From: Tribonema minus
Taxonomy: Eukaryota > Sar > Xanthophyceae > Tribonematales > Tribonemataceae
Reading direction: 5' to 3'
Assembly: GCA_017506865.1 (NCBI GenBank)
Contig: JAFCMP010000312.1
Span: 930,001 to 994,000, forward strand
DNA length: 64,000 nt
Positions 33,501 through 38,700 of this stretch are shown here, piece after piece; within the stretch, counting starts at the first letter, position 1, and each line of letters opens with the position of its first letter. Position numbers and translations under genes: made by a program. The notes below the pieces were generated by a model. That model searched no databases. It was given only the letters and a program-made list of their open reading frames with translations, and was not told the origin of the DNA.

Positions 33501-34662
33501 TTTCTATGGCCTGCAGGTGCACACGCGTTTGTGCCACCGGAGTTCCACGATGACCCCAGCGTGTCTGGCTGCACACACCAGGGGGATGTGTGGGGGCTCG
33601 GGTGCTGCGCTTACACGTGGGCAGTGGGCCACGCACCTCACATTGACGGCAGGTGAGAACTTCAAATGTATCTTCAACTTGAACTATCATCAACTTCTGA
33701 TGCAGCATTCATAATCCTGAGCGTCGCAGCATCACTCCGTGCAGCCATCGCTTTTTCTATGGCCTATGGCCAATGAAACACGTCACTTGACGAAGTACTA
33801 TGTACCTGGGCTTTTTCGCGCCCTGAGCGAGAATTAATACAAAGTACGATGTATCTTGCTCTTGCAAAGCAGACACGATGGGCACACCCCTCAGTATCAC
33901 AGACCATGAGAGCAATCAAAAGCCTCCAGCTTGGTTTCGGAGCTACCGCATTGCGGAACCCTGGCTTTCGCGCATTCCCGGTGTTGTATAGTAGCTCAAG
34001 TATCAGCAGGGCTAATGATACGGTTTCATCCACCCATTTATAGGCTGGTGCAGCATCAACACTGTTGTTACATCCGGTCACGCCACCTGCAAAGTCGGTT
34101 GCTACTGCACAAGTGGCCACGAGCTTGCCGCTCACCGATATGGCGCCTCATGCATGCTGCAAGCTTGCCGAGCACTGATGTGGCGCCTTTTTCATCCTCG
34201 CCGCAGCACCAGCGTTGTCAACACCTACGCTGATGCAGCAGCGGCGATGGCGGCTGCGGTGTCGCGCGCTTTGCTTCGCGGATATGGCAGTTGAGATATA
34301 AGCAGGGTTCGCAATGACACTCTCTCGTCCACACATGCACAGGCTGCTGCACCATAAAAGCCACTGTCAAAGCCGGTCACGGCGCCTTAATTCCCATGTA
34401 AGTGGCAACCCTTAACCCTAATTAGCTTGCCATTCACTGATATGGCGCCTGTTTTCATCTCCGCCGCTGCAGCATCGTCAGCAACGCTCAACCAGATGCG
34501 GCAGCGGCGATGGCGGCGGCGGTGACACGCGCTCTGCTGCGCGTGCCCATGGCGCTGCGCTCGCCGCGCATGCTCCGCGCGCTGTCGCTGTGCCTTCAAC
34601 CCGACCCGGCGGCGCGGGGGTGCGCGTGCGATGTCTGGCGAGCGTTGAGCGCTGCTGCTTGA
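3079..34662 (+). CDS. Large multi-exon gene: coiled-coil/low-complexity protein with C-terminal pseudokinase (5' partial)
   Basis: Twenty-six exons (listed separately) join with agreeing phases at all 25 junctions into 2006 codons ending in TGA at 34660-34662. The first listed exon starts in phase 2, so at least one exon lies upstream. Residues 1-450 are mixed, with Ser/Gly-rich disorder. Residues ~520-760 contain long Ala and Pro runs. Residues ~800-1000 are charged helix, probably coiled coil. Residues ~1000-1600 alternate helix with Ala/Gly tracts. Residues ~1720-2006 form a protein-kinase fold with an HPH motif, a hinge (TTMEYCAGG), a catalytic-loop equivalent (HGNINAAN), a PPE motif and DVWGLG. 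ATP-lysine, HRD and DFG positions are substituted, so catalysis is unlikely and a scaffold or allosteric role is the inference. I do not recognise the N-terminal part. An alternative is that two genes are joined here, but continuous phase agreement argues against it. Confidence 0.72.
3855..4110 (+). repeat. Acceptor-side copies of exon 4244
   Basis: Two decayed copies of the start of exon 4244 (residues GVKNTGASALQLVAHSP in the true exon) occur at 3846-3905 and 4010-4060, ahead of the true acceptor at 4243. A short TTAGGG-like tract at about 4120-4185 follows. Confidence 0.7.
4244..4499 (+). CDS. Exon 2 (pseudokinase gene)
   Basis: Acceptor GCGCAG; donor GTCAGT at 4500; phase 0 in, phase 1 out. 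The 85 codons begin AGVKNTGASALQLVAHSPIG and end in a basic stretch (RARKGLKTKAKYGRG, REQRRGMGAMAPS). Two partial copies of its 3' end with the same CATGTCAGTGCTCA context follow near 4630-4670 and 4780-4820. Confidence 0.6.
4950..5411 (+). repeat. Acceptor-side copies of exon 5412
   Basis: The unit with GTGTTGCGCACGCAGT and CCAAGAAA recurs near 4970, 5090, 5235 and 5375 at roughly 110-150 base spacing. Each carries the acceptor and the first ~30 bases of exon 5412. Only the last continues into the full open exon. Confidence 0.75.
5412..5524 (+). CDS. Exon 3 (pseudokinase gene)
   Basis: Acceptor ACGCAG, donor GTACAA; phase 1 in, phase 0 out. It encodes an Ala-rich start (SKKAAGAAGAAATAAA) and then TLTFIINGTPPPRLIPQ, which continues into RVKIADDVTGQVTERTI of the next exon. 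The beta-strand-like alternation suggests a small folded domain, which I cannot name. Confidence 0.6.
5929..5951. repeat. Poly-G run in intron
   Basis: Twenty-three G in a row, preceded by a C-run at about 5905-5914. It lies in the intron between exons 5412 and 6359. Its length is liable to assembly error. Confidence 0.9.
6359..7219 (+). CDS. Exon 4 (pseudokinase gene), folded start then Gly/Ser-rich low complexity
   Basis: Acceptor GCCGCAG, donor GTGAGC; 287 codons, phase 0 both sides. The first ~100 residues are ordinary protein (RVKIADDVTGQVTERTI; WDAALIAALASAAGI; RRFSIEEVRSA). The next ~150 are Gly/Ser/Asn-rich and probably disordered, followed by RAARLAGDGGHKFRQ. A copy of its 5' end sits at about 6235-6300 and a copy of its 3' end, with donor, at about 7310-7370. 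An alternative donor at about 6658 (GTATGT) could skip the low-complexity part. Confidence 0.6.
7682..7867 (+). CDS. Exon 5 (pseudokinase gene)
   Basis: Acceptor GCCGCAG, donor GTGAGT; 62 codons, phase 0 both sides. It encodes APPGPASTELPVLTGHDAIG and ends VSTLLNTVEDVAADVGSR. No family was recognised. Confidence 0.65.
8359..9080 (+). CDS. Exon 6 (pseudokinase gene), poly-Ala rich
   Basis: Acceptor ACGCAG, donor GTGGGC; phase 0 in, phase 2 out. It starts AAQQLDRHLLRPLKEQPF, enters an Ala run of about 18 residues (GCN codon repeat near 8530-8595), then Pro- and Ala-rich sequence, and ends with a charged segment (YGLSRLERKGLTEAESIARG). Most frames are open here because of GCN repeats; this frame was chosen by phase and by its non-repetitive ends. 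Confidence 0.6.
9555..10115 (+). repeat. Boundary copies around exon 9732
   Basis: Before the exon, CTCAGGCCGCGCGC followed by CCGCGTGGGAGGGCTAC occurs near 9585 as a truncated 5' copy. After it, the 3' part (GGCACAGGTCGACC, ATGGCCACGCTG, CAGTTTCTTGAGG) recurs near 9955-10005, 10030 and 10060-10110, each with a donor-like continuation. Confidence 0.75.
9732..9868 (+). CDS. Exon 7 (pseudokinase gene)
   Basis: Acceptor CTCAG, donor GTGCGT; phase 2 in, phase 1 out. It encodes PRAPAAWEGYWCHVISPIFF and ends HMATLDQFFE. Phase fits both neighbours. Confidence 0.65.
10803..10879 (+). CDS. Exon 8 (pseudokinase gene)
   Basis: Acceptor CGTCAG, donor GTATGT; phase 1 in, phase 0 out. It encodes ASRTGRAESLGTVTSMLMAP and then EERLE. 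Its last ~35 bases and donor are copied at least five times downstream. Confidence 0.65.
10880..11800 (+). repeat. Donor-side array of exon 8 mixed with CCCTAAA telomere-like tracts
   Basis: The unit CTCATGGCGCCTGAGGAGCG plus GCTGGAGGTATGTATGCAT recurs at about 10990, 11188, 11388, 11638 and 11748, with a more decayed form near 11540. Long runs of CCCTAAACC- and CCCTAACC-type sequence separate the units. Two ~190-base units (about 10990-11180 and 11188-11380) are almost identical, so some duplication is recent. Confidence 0.85.
12262..12355 (+). repeat. Interstitial TTAGGG tract
   Basis: About 90 bases of imperfect (T)TAGGG repeats (GGGTTAGGGTTAGGATTAG and variants) lie inside the intron upstream of exon 12975. 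Confidence 0.85.
12655..12910 (+). repeat. Acceptor-side copies of exon 12975
   Basis: Two decayed versions of the boundary that reads GCAGCTGGCGGAGCGAAGAT in the true exon occur near 12655-12695 and 12860-12910, both upstream of the exon. Confidence 0.65.
12975..13093 (+). CDS. Exon 9 (pseudokinase gene), coiled-coil
   Basis: Acceptor CTGCAG, donor GTGAGC; phase 0 in, phase 2 out. It encodes LAERRYQAALARGVPEG, DGIEHLTQQQYRLLLRREA and AKK, a strongly helical charged segment. Following introns contain many copies of its 3' two-thirds, two of them still open. Confidence 0.72.
13154..14100 (+). repeat. Donor-side array of exon 9 (about eight copies)
   Basis: Copies of the 3' part of exon 9 with donor occur near 13165-13246, 13318-13399, 13465-13495, 13558-13640, 13690-13725, 13780-13838, 13905-13935 and 14010-14095. 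The first two remain open and end AAG-AA or AAG-CA before GTGAG. Several spacers carry ACTTGAAGTACAGTA shortly after the donor. Confidence 0.85.
14540..14968 (+). repeat. Acceptor-side copies of exon 14969
   Basis: CCTGCAGGCAGGT followed by GCGCAGGCGCC-like sequence occurs near 14540, 14680 and 14810; the last copy extends about 90 bases into the exon sequence. Spacers repeat CATGAAGTACA and AACTTCAACTTTGC. Confidence 0.8.
14969..15113 (+). CDS. Exon 10 (pseudokinase gene)
   Basis: Acceptor CCTGCAG; donor GTGAGT; phase 2 in, phase 0 out. It encodes QVLAQRRLAHKARHAGL, HTGGASSPRFARVSKQ and APVWESEAALAHAAE. The alternative acceptor at 14972 would break the phase, which decided the start. Confidence 0.7.
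15150..15845 (+). repeat. Donor-side copies of exon 10 with GC donors
   Basis: Copies of the 3' part (AAGCAGGC-CCCGTGTGGGAGTCC) occur near 15155-15232 and 15374-15441, with a remnant near 15805-15845. Where the true exon has GAGGTGAGTT, the copies have GAGGCAAGTT or GAGGCAAGTC: GT has become GC in a context usual for GC donors. Confidence 0.8.
15933..16006 (+). CDS. Exon 11 (pseudokinase gene), coiled-coil
   Basis: Acceptor CCGCAG, donor GTAAGT; phase 0 in, phase 2 out. It encodes VKCRLARDTAQREARRAEAA and LRAQ. Its 3' end (CAGCGCTGAGGCAG, CTCCGTGCACAAAGGT) is copied near 16100, 16300 and 16548. Confidence 0.65.
17678..17840 (+). CDS. Exon 12 (pseudokinase gene)
   Basis: Acceptor GTGACAG, donor GTACTG; phase 2 in, phase 0 out. 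It encodes NHLRAWLIHRLAETSPQATR, ARAIAAAREAELERG and NGIAWDYEKE. It is helical and charged, consistent with a coiled coil. The 1.67 kb before it (16007-17677) may hide a further exon, but none was convincing. Confidence 0.68.
18283..18948 (+). CDS. Exon 13 (pseudokinase gene)
   Basis: Acceptor AACAACAG, donor GTGAGG; 222 codons, phase 0 both sides. It starts ATPAELAEMEHAQRARRQAE and ETAERAAGEIFRRLFAA (coiled coil), then becomes Ser/Ala/Gly-rich for ~130 residues and ends in an acidic segment (GTGSDEGAALPRDE). A decayed copy of its 5' end lies at about 18155-18200. Confidence 0.68.
19145..19440 (+). repeat. Acceptor-side copies of exon 19559
   Basis: CTACTCCA-CGCCTCGGC occurs near 19150 and, with ~80 more bases of the exon start (GCGCCCGCGCGTGCGCCGC), near 19340-19425. 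Both are preceded by C-rich polypyrimidine runs like that of the true acceptor. Confidence 0.8.
19559..20229 (+). CDS. Exon 14 (pseudokinase gene)
   Basis: Acceptor GTGCAG after a C-run, donor GTGAGC; phase 0 in, phase 2 out. It starts LLQRLGASEELRPRVRRCPG with FLDAPFASPVLVTERELR, a probable small helical domain. It continues with Ala-, Pro- and Gly-rich tracts and ends CCECRRREWERRRAVRAA. If not spliced the frame would stop at 20231, but the phase fits exon 20489 exactly. Confidence 0.68.
20489..20962 (+). CDS. Exon 15 (pseudokinase gene)
   Basis: Acceptor CGTCAG, donor GTGAAT; phase 2 in, phase 2 out. It encodes an Ala-rich helix (RAGKAALRAEALRAP, GAVCDVVRAVQQRVEAADAA), a Ser/Gly linker, and NGLSDEGMGLKVLVADYLG with KDGMAALSAETADGHR. 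Confidence 0.7.
21050..21355 (+). repeat. Donor-side copies of exon 20489
   Basis: The 3' end of the exon (CAGCGCTGAGACGGCAGA, GGCACAGG) recurs near 21066-21101, 21188-21222 and 21318-21352. The first is preceded by an extra copy of AAGCTGGTCGCTGACTACCT at 21041. Each copy keeps CACAGG at the donor. Confidence 0.8.
22272..22377 (+). CDS. Exon 16 (pseudokinase gene)
   Basis: Acceptor GCGCAG, donor GTTTGT; phase 2 in, phase 0 out. It encodes DATEFCAEGSSEALQQLAEN and CDAWPRLIAVPWDVE. A decayed copy of its 3' half lies at about 22525-22595 after the donor. Confidence 0.68.
23363..23467 (+). CDS. Exon 17 (pseudokinase gene)
   Basis: Acceptor GCGACAG, donor GTACGC; phase 0 both sides. It encodes DTLDEDTQAAVLAQRCSAFG and RVVDEMIARELLKWE. 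A partial 5' copy (GCGGCAGGACACGCTGGGC) occurs near 23218-23275, preceded by more decayed ones. Confidence 0.68.
24631..24693 (+). CDS. Exon 18 (pseudokinase gene), short helical exon
   Basis: Acceptor ACTGCAG, donor GTATGT; phase 0 both sides. It encodes SAERARQAMAWEEECQLRAA then E. A copy of the last 16 bases with donor occurs at about 24733-24760, and 5'-type remnants (CTGCAGAGAGC and similar) lie upstream near 23795 and 24472. Confidence 0.6.
24770..25400 (+). repeat. Minisatellite-like array with CAGCGCTCAGGAGGTGC units
   Basis: The units GCAGCA-CGCTCAGGAGGTG and CATCGCTCCGCAG recur irregularly (near 24795, 24850, 24893, 25072, 25250, 25318, 25385). Flanks such as AATTGACATCATGGTGAAGG and AATTGACCTCATGGTGAAGG show larger repeats of about 100-200 bases. 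It fills part of the intron between exons 24631 and 26032; no exon was recognised. Confidence 0.7.
26032..26166 (+). CDS. Exon 19 (pseudokinase gene), linker into kinase N-lobe
   Basis: Acceptor AACACAG, donor GTACGT; 45 codons, phase 0 both sides. It encodes a Gln-rich helix (LSTRALEATGKQQQEHARSE) and PPPAGVLQLRWERSLA, which leads into the kinase N-lobe. Decayed 5' copies lie near 25765 and 25940; a 3' copy with a GTAAGT donor lies at about 26246-26298. Confidence 0.72.
26960..27800 (+). repeat. Acceptor-side tandem array of exon 27812 (about seven copies)
   Basis: Units of ~120 bases carry the acceptor and exon start (GCAGGAGTGCACGTGGCGGT, GCACGCTGCAACGC, CGCGGCGC) near 26965, 27080, 27190, 27313, 27434, 27552 and 27681. 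They share the spacer AAATAGCCAGAAGTGA. None extends beyond the first ~45 exon bases. Confidence 0.88.
27812..27958 (+). CDS. Exon 20: pseudokinase N-lobe (Lys position to alpha-C)
   Basis: Acceptor TTTCAG, donor GTCAGT; phase 0 both sides. It encodes AGVHMAVHAATQSRRVVRVV, so the usual VAVK lysine aligns with an Arg (about residue 1753). The Gly-rich loop has only one or two Gly. It ends AEAAQRLVYLRHPHLMR, the end of alpha-C and the HPH motif before beta-4. Partial copies of its last 35 bases with donor follow near 28015-28050 and 28265-28302. Confidence 0.85.
28464..28570 (+). CDS. Exon 21: pseudokinase beta-4/beta-5 and hinge
   Basis: Acceptor GCCGCAG, donor GTAATT; phase 0 in, phase 2 out. 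It encodes VFDSQMHAVQGFTH and then QLLLITTMEYCAGG, a typical beta-5 strand plus hinge. A decayed 3' copy occurs at about 28950-28985. Confidence 0.85.
29178..29259 (+). CDS. Exon 22: pseudokinase alpha-D region
   Basis: Acceptor CTGTAG, donor GTGCGC; phase 2 in, phase 0 out. It encodes IIDRLAALRAAGSAAEAAAL and VGKCFKQ, matching the helix between the hinge and alpha-E. Confidence 0.8.
29355..30130 (+). repeat. Donor-side array of exon 29178 (about six copies)
   Basis: GCCGAGAAGTGCTTCA-GCAGG with GTGCGCATTG, GCGCAGCAAACAGCAGCGGG and ATCTACAGTGATC recurs near 29358, 29504, 29660, 29790, 29943 and 30098. The unit is ~130-160 bases and includes intron sequence. All lie after the true exon. Confidence 0.88.
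30857..31178 (+). repeat. Long interstitial TTAGGG tracts
   Basis: Two blocks (about 30857-30935 and 31010-31178) of imperfect TTAGGG repeats include several perfect runs (GGGTTAGGGTTAGGGTTAGG). They alternate with acceptor-side copies of exon 31211 (TGCATTGCCGGTGCTG with GCAGGCGGCAGAAGCC near 30812-30856; a second near 30940-30990). A third TGCATTGCCTGTGCTG leads into the true acceptor. Confidence 0.9.
31211..31292 (+). CDS. Exon 23: pseudokinase catalytic loop
   Basis: Acceptor TCCGCAG, donor GTGACG; phase 0 in, phase 1 out. It encodes AAEALAHLHAAGEVHGNINA and ANIYLDE. The kinase pattern HRDxKxxN is here HGNINAAN: the catalytic Asp and Lys are both Asn, while the final Asn is kept. Partial copies of its 3' end occur near 31385-31426, 31588-31615 and 31760-31792. 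Confidence 0.88.
32218..32289 (+). CDS. Exon 24: pseudokinase DFG-equivalent region
   Basis: Acceptor CTTTAG, donor GTATGT; phase 1 in and out. It encodes GGATKLGSYRCAVYPPAAGD then SVEYG. Aligned with the usual KLxDFG, the motif is KLGSYR, so the Mg-binding Asp and the Gly are absent. A copy of its last ~40 bases with donor lies at about 32395-32435. Confidence 0.82.
32905..33500 (+). repeat. Acceptor-side copies of exon 33517
   Basis: Two ~250-base units (about 32905-33125 and 33185-33390) and a shorter third repeat GGGAGA-TTGG-GGCAGCAG, GCCATGGCAT, CATTGCAGACGCTG and GTCAAG-A-TTTCAAATGCCGCCAT. Each contains a decayed acceptor plus exon start. C-runs at 32977-32992 and 33430-33446 lie inside. 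Confidence 0.75.
33517..33652 (+). CDS. Exon 25: pseudokinase PPE motif and DVWGLG (subdomains VIII-IX)
   Basis: Acceptor CTGCAG, donor GTGAGA; phase 1 in, phase 2 out. It encodes AHAFVPPEFHDDP, the APE-equivalent, and GDVWGLGCCAYTWAVG, the conserved alpha-F motif with its structural Asp. This is the clearest kinase signature in the gene. Confidence 0.9.
33804..33836. repeat. Dispersed repeat R1, copy in the pseudokinase gene
   Basis: CTGGGCTTTTTCGCGCCCTG plus AGCGAGAATTAA is also at 58967-58998, and a reverse, diverged form is at about 28079-28102. The minus-strand translation of both main copies contains NSRSGREKAQ, which suggests relics of one mobile element. Confidence 0.7.
34473..34662 (+). 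CDS. Exon 26: pseudokinase C-lobe end and stop
   Basis: Acceptor CTGCAG; phase 2 in; ends in TGA. It encodes SNAQPDAAAAMAAAVTRALL, LRSPRMLRALSLCLQPDPAA and DVWRALSAAA, matching the kinase alpha-G to alpha-I end (LxPDPAxR). Acceptor-side copies lie upstream near 34120, 34160 and 34205-34290; the last carries ~75 bases of the exon start. Confidence 0.85.
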
Positions 34663-35708
34663 TTTGCTGGGGGGGGGGGGGGGGCGGGGGGGGGCATGGC
34701 TGCGCTGCAGGGCGGCGTGACTACACATGACCAGAAGCTTCAATTCAAAGAAGCTTCAAGTTGAAGCATCATCATGCAAATGCTGTGATTGCACTGCATG
34801 CGATTCTCCTGCTTGTCTGCTGTTGTTGCAAGGCCTTGAAGCGGTTCCAAGGCACGAGGCACGGCATGCGAGAGTGTCGTTCTGGCTGGGCACTGCTGGC
34901 TGACATCCTACTTTGTGCCGAGCAATGCTGGAGCGATCTGTAGTGCCCGACCTGAGCGCATGGAATGCGCCCCGTTTGCTGCACATTGCATGTGGGCCGT
35001 GCTGCAGCTCAGCAGCGCTTCAACTGCAACCACACTGCCTTGTAGAAATAGGTTTGCGTGCACAAGCATCATGCACGCCGTGCAATCTCTGCCCATCGTG
35101 CACACAATTGGTCCATGCCTCAGAGGCCCACCATACTTTACGTTTCCCGACAAACTGCTCGTGAAGCATGTTAGTCGAAGTCGGGCTTTCACCGCTATGG
35201 GCGGCTGTGGTACAAATTGCTGCCAATGGATTTCAGCCCACATGGGGTCTGTCTCGCAAGCACAAATGTGACCATGGAGCAATGGCAGGGTGCACCACAA
35301 AGTACGTGGCGAAAAAGTCAAGTGCGAGACCATACAGAGTGCGTGTGTTGGCACATCTTTCAGCGTGTGTGATTATTGTGATGGCGACGGCGGCAGCGCC
35401 TGTCGTTTTGTTTCGACGGATCCCTGCGACGCAGGGGGTCGGAGAGAGAGCGTTGCTCCCCCCTCGATAAGTGAGGCTCGACACCCTGATCCTTGACCTC
35501 CGGTGCCCTGCGCACTGCTGCTTGCGCAGAGGCACCACTTTGTTACGATGTGACGATGAGCACTGCCTCGCTGAGCACTGCTGTCATGCATGATGAGCGC
35601 TGCTGCTGCGTGTGCACAGCTTCTCCGCGGAGCCGTTTTGCGGTGTGATGAGCACTGCCTTGCTGAGCAAGGCTGTCATCCGTGATGAGCGCTGCTGCTG
35701 CTGTGGCG
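34663..35708. other. Region between convergent genes, no gene recognised
   Basis: It holds a G-run (about 34669-34694), unremarkable sequence, and near 35585-35690 two decayed copies of the 3' end of the minus-strand terminal exon (CAGCTTCTCC-CGGAGCCGT). No poly(A) signal was assigned. Confidence 0.5.
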
Positions 35709-35780
35709 CTACAGCTTCTCCACGGAGCCGTACACTGCGGCGGCCATGACGTCTTTGGGCGCGTGCCTTTTCGTCCAGAG
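35709..35780 (-). CDS. Terminal exon: shikimate dehydrogenase C-terminus
   Basis: Acceptor TTGGCAG; phase 0; stop TAG. It encodes [20 protein letters not shown] and EKL, the LWTGxxAPxxxM end of the family. Decayed 5' copies lie upstream (minus sense), the clearest near 35865-35895. Confidence 0.85.
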   Translation of the reverse strand, partial: LWTKRHAPKDVMAAAVYGSVEKL

Positions 35781-38700
35781 CTGCCAATGCGACGCAGGCA
35801 ACGGCGCAAAGTCGCTGAGAATTGTTGCGCACTCAAAGTGTATTTCAATACAGTAGTCGGCGCACGCCGCTTTGTCCACAGCTGCCGGCGCGACGCGGGC
35901 AGCGACCAAGTGTTGCTGAGAGCTGTCCAGCGCTTAAAACTTGCTACGATGATCAGCATTGCATTGCGCGGAGCACTCGAAGCATGTGGCAATAAGAGCA
36001 TGTTTGTATCGTTTTGTGTGGAACGTTGCGGGCATTGAGCACTTCTTTGTAGGGCATCGCCCGCGGCATGTTGCAAAAGTGCCGCCGATCGCCTCAAGAC
36101 GCGGGCCTACAGGCAGGATCCCTCTGAGCAACAAAATGCCCTGCGTGTGCTGCGGCGTCTGGCTGCTGACTGGACGAATGCTACACGCATGCCTGCATGG
36201 CGACGCCCGTAATATTGCAATGCACACAAGGGGCAGGAGCCTGATCAGTGGGGCAAAGTCTAGGCATGCGCAGAGGTTGCATGCGCCGCTGCTCATTTTT
36301 CATTGCGTATTACCGTACTTAGTGTATCTTTGCGGATGTATTTGCGTGCACTGCAACTGATGCACTGCGTCTGATGAGGTTTCTGCCGCTGCTCTTCGCG
36401 GCAGCGCCGTGCCCGTCGAAACAATGTAGCACCATGCGCAGCAGTGCTCACCTTAAACTGCTCCACATCCAGGTATATATTGATGATGCAGTCAGAGACT
36501 ATCATGCAGCAGCAAGTAGGAGCAATACTTGAATGTACCGCACAGCAGACTGTGCCGTCAACATTTTGAGTGTCAACCAGCGAGCGTCTGCGTACTTCAA
36601 AGAGCATATGGATATCTTCAACTTCAAGTTACGGCAGTGCTCACCTGAAACTGCTCCACGCCCTGTTCAACGAGCATCTCCGCACCCTGCACGTAGGGGC
36701 ACCCCGCTTTGATGGCCTGCCAGCACACACACGCAAATAAGGTGCTTTGTGCTTCAAAAAAGCGAGTACTAGGGGATTACGCTGAGCACATGGTTGGAGC
36801 CCAAGGAGCAAGCACACAGACGCGAAGTATGCAAGCTGTAGAGGCAGTGCGGTTAGGGTTAGGGTTAGGCAGGTTGGCGCTCACAAACAGCTCTGCAGCT
36901 CGAGAAGCACACCATGGTAGTGCGGGCATCAAAGGCAATCTGCTTGCCGACACTGACTCTGGATGCACAGTCATGAGACCAAATCTACGGCTGAGGCGAA
37001 GCTGTCAGGCGCTTCACAACGGGCCTATGTAGGGTTTCACGTACATACATCCCCTGTGCCTAGCCGCCCTGCTTAGCACCCGCAAATACATCTGAGGCTA
37101 TCTTCCACACAGAGGACCGTCAGAAGGTTTGAAATACGGAATTGTTCAACAGAGTGTGTCTCACATGCCTGCCACACTGAAGCAAACCCTCAAGAATGGT
37201 GCTTAGAGCAAGGCCTTTGCCCCCGATAGCCCATGTGGTACGCACATGAAGTGGCCTGCAGTACATCTGCAGTACAGTAGGCACAGAGGACGCCTGCACT
37301 CTTCCCACAACAGAGATACATCTGCAGAAGGCGTAGAGGACCGCAGGTAGGGTAAGGCACGCAATGCATACTCCCCTTTGTGGCTTGAGCCCGTTTATCG
37401 GCTGCTGGTGACAGACCTCTCGTCACTGCAAGTATGGTCAACTTGTGCTTGGCCAACTTCCTTCAGCTCACCACCCTGTTGTGGTGAGGGGCGTCTGTTT
37501 GGGAGCGCAACTAGGTTAAGGAGACATCTGTCACGCATGCACCAAACCTGAATGATACCCTGTTCGCATCGCCTCTTGGCGAGTCGGATTTGCTAGAGGT
37601 GTTGGCGGCTTTGCGCCTGCAAAGTTGAAGTTAGCTAGTGCTGAAGTCAAACGAGGCCTAGAGTCAACTGAGCGGCTGCATACATACCCGGTCCAACAGT
37701 GGTGCGCGCGAAGTTGAAGAGCGTGTTGAAGTTACTGAGGGGGGTAGAGTCCACTGAGCGACTACATAAATACCTGGTCCAAGAGCGCGGCGCGCGCCGG
37801 CTTTTAGGCCGCATCAAACACCACGCATGGGTCAGCCCAAACGGAAAGCTAAAAACCCAATACCAATCGCTTCTGGCGGTATTGACAGCTAGCGGTGTTG
37901 ACCTGTTGAACCTTGTAAAGTTGAAGTTTACACAATGAATGAAAGTATACTGGGCGGCCTATTACCTGGTCCAAAAGTGCGGTGCGCACCTGGCACACTG
38001 AAACCTAAATACCCTTTTCCCATCGCCTCTTGGCAATTACAAGTTATTAGAGGTGTTGGGACCTTTAAAGATGACGTTACTATTGAAGTTTATGATGGGG
38101 TAGAGTACATACATACCTGGTCCAACAGTGCGGTGCGCACCGGCTTGTAGGCCGCGTCAAACACCAGTGAAGTTGAATTTAATGTTGAAGTTAATGAGGG
38201 GGGTAGAGGTCACTGAGCGGCTACATACATACCTGGTCCAGCAGTGCGGTGCGCGCCGGCTTGTAGGCCGCGTCAAACACCACGGGCTTGGCCTCCAGCA
38301 TGTGCTGCGGCAGCGTGAATGTCGCTGTCCCTGCAGGCGCGACGAGAGACACGGCAGCGTGCGCGCAAACAGCTCACACGTCGTGCAATGCTTGCAGGGA
38401 TCACTTCTGCCACAAAGTACGTGTAACGCGCTGCGCAACCTTAGTCTCCAGCACCTGTTTCGGCGGCGTGAATGTAGCCGTTCCCGCAGAGCGGCGACAG
38501 ACGCAGCAAAGCGGGTACAAATGACTTGCGCATTATGCTTAGGTTGAGGGTTAGGGCTAGATTTGTGCTCTCAGATACTGATCTGCACCACAAGGTACGT
38601 TTGAAGCACTCTGCACCCTCAGCCTCCAGTTTCTGATGCAGCTTGATAGGCACAGCAAGGTGGGTAAACGGCTCGCACATCATACAACGCTTGCAGGGAT

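Noticed and set aside
34387..34743. Minus-strand open frame opposite the last pseudokinase exon
   Set aside because: It is a reverse reading of a GC-rich exon whose plus frame matches the kinase C-lobe end and joins in phase.
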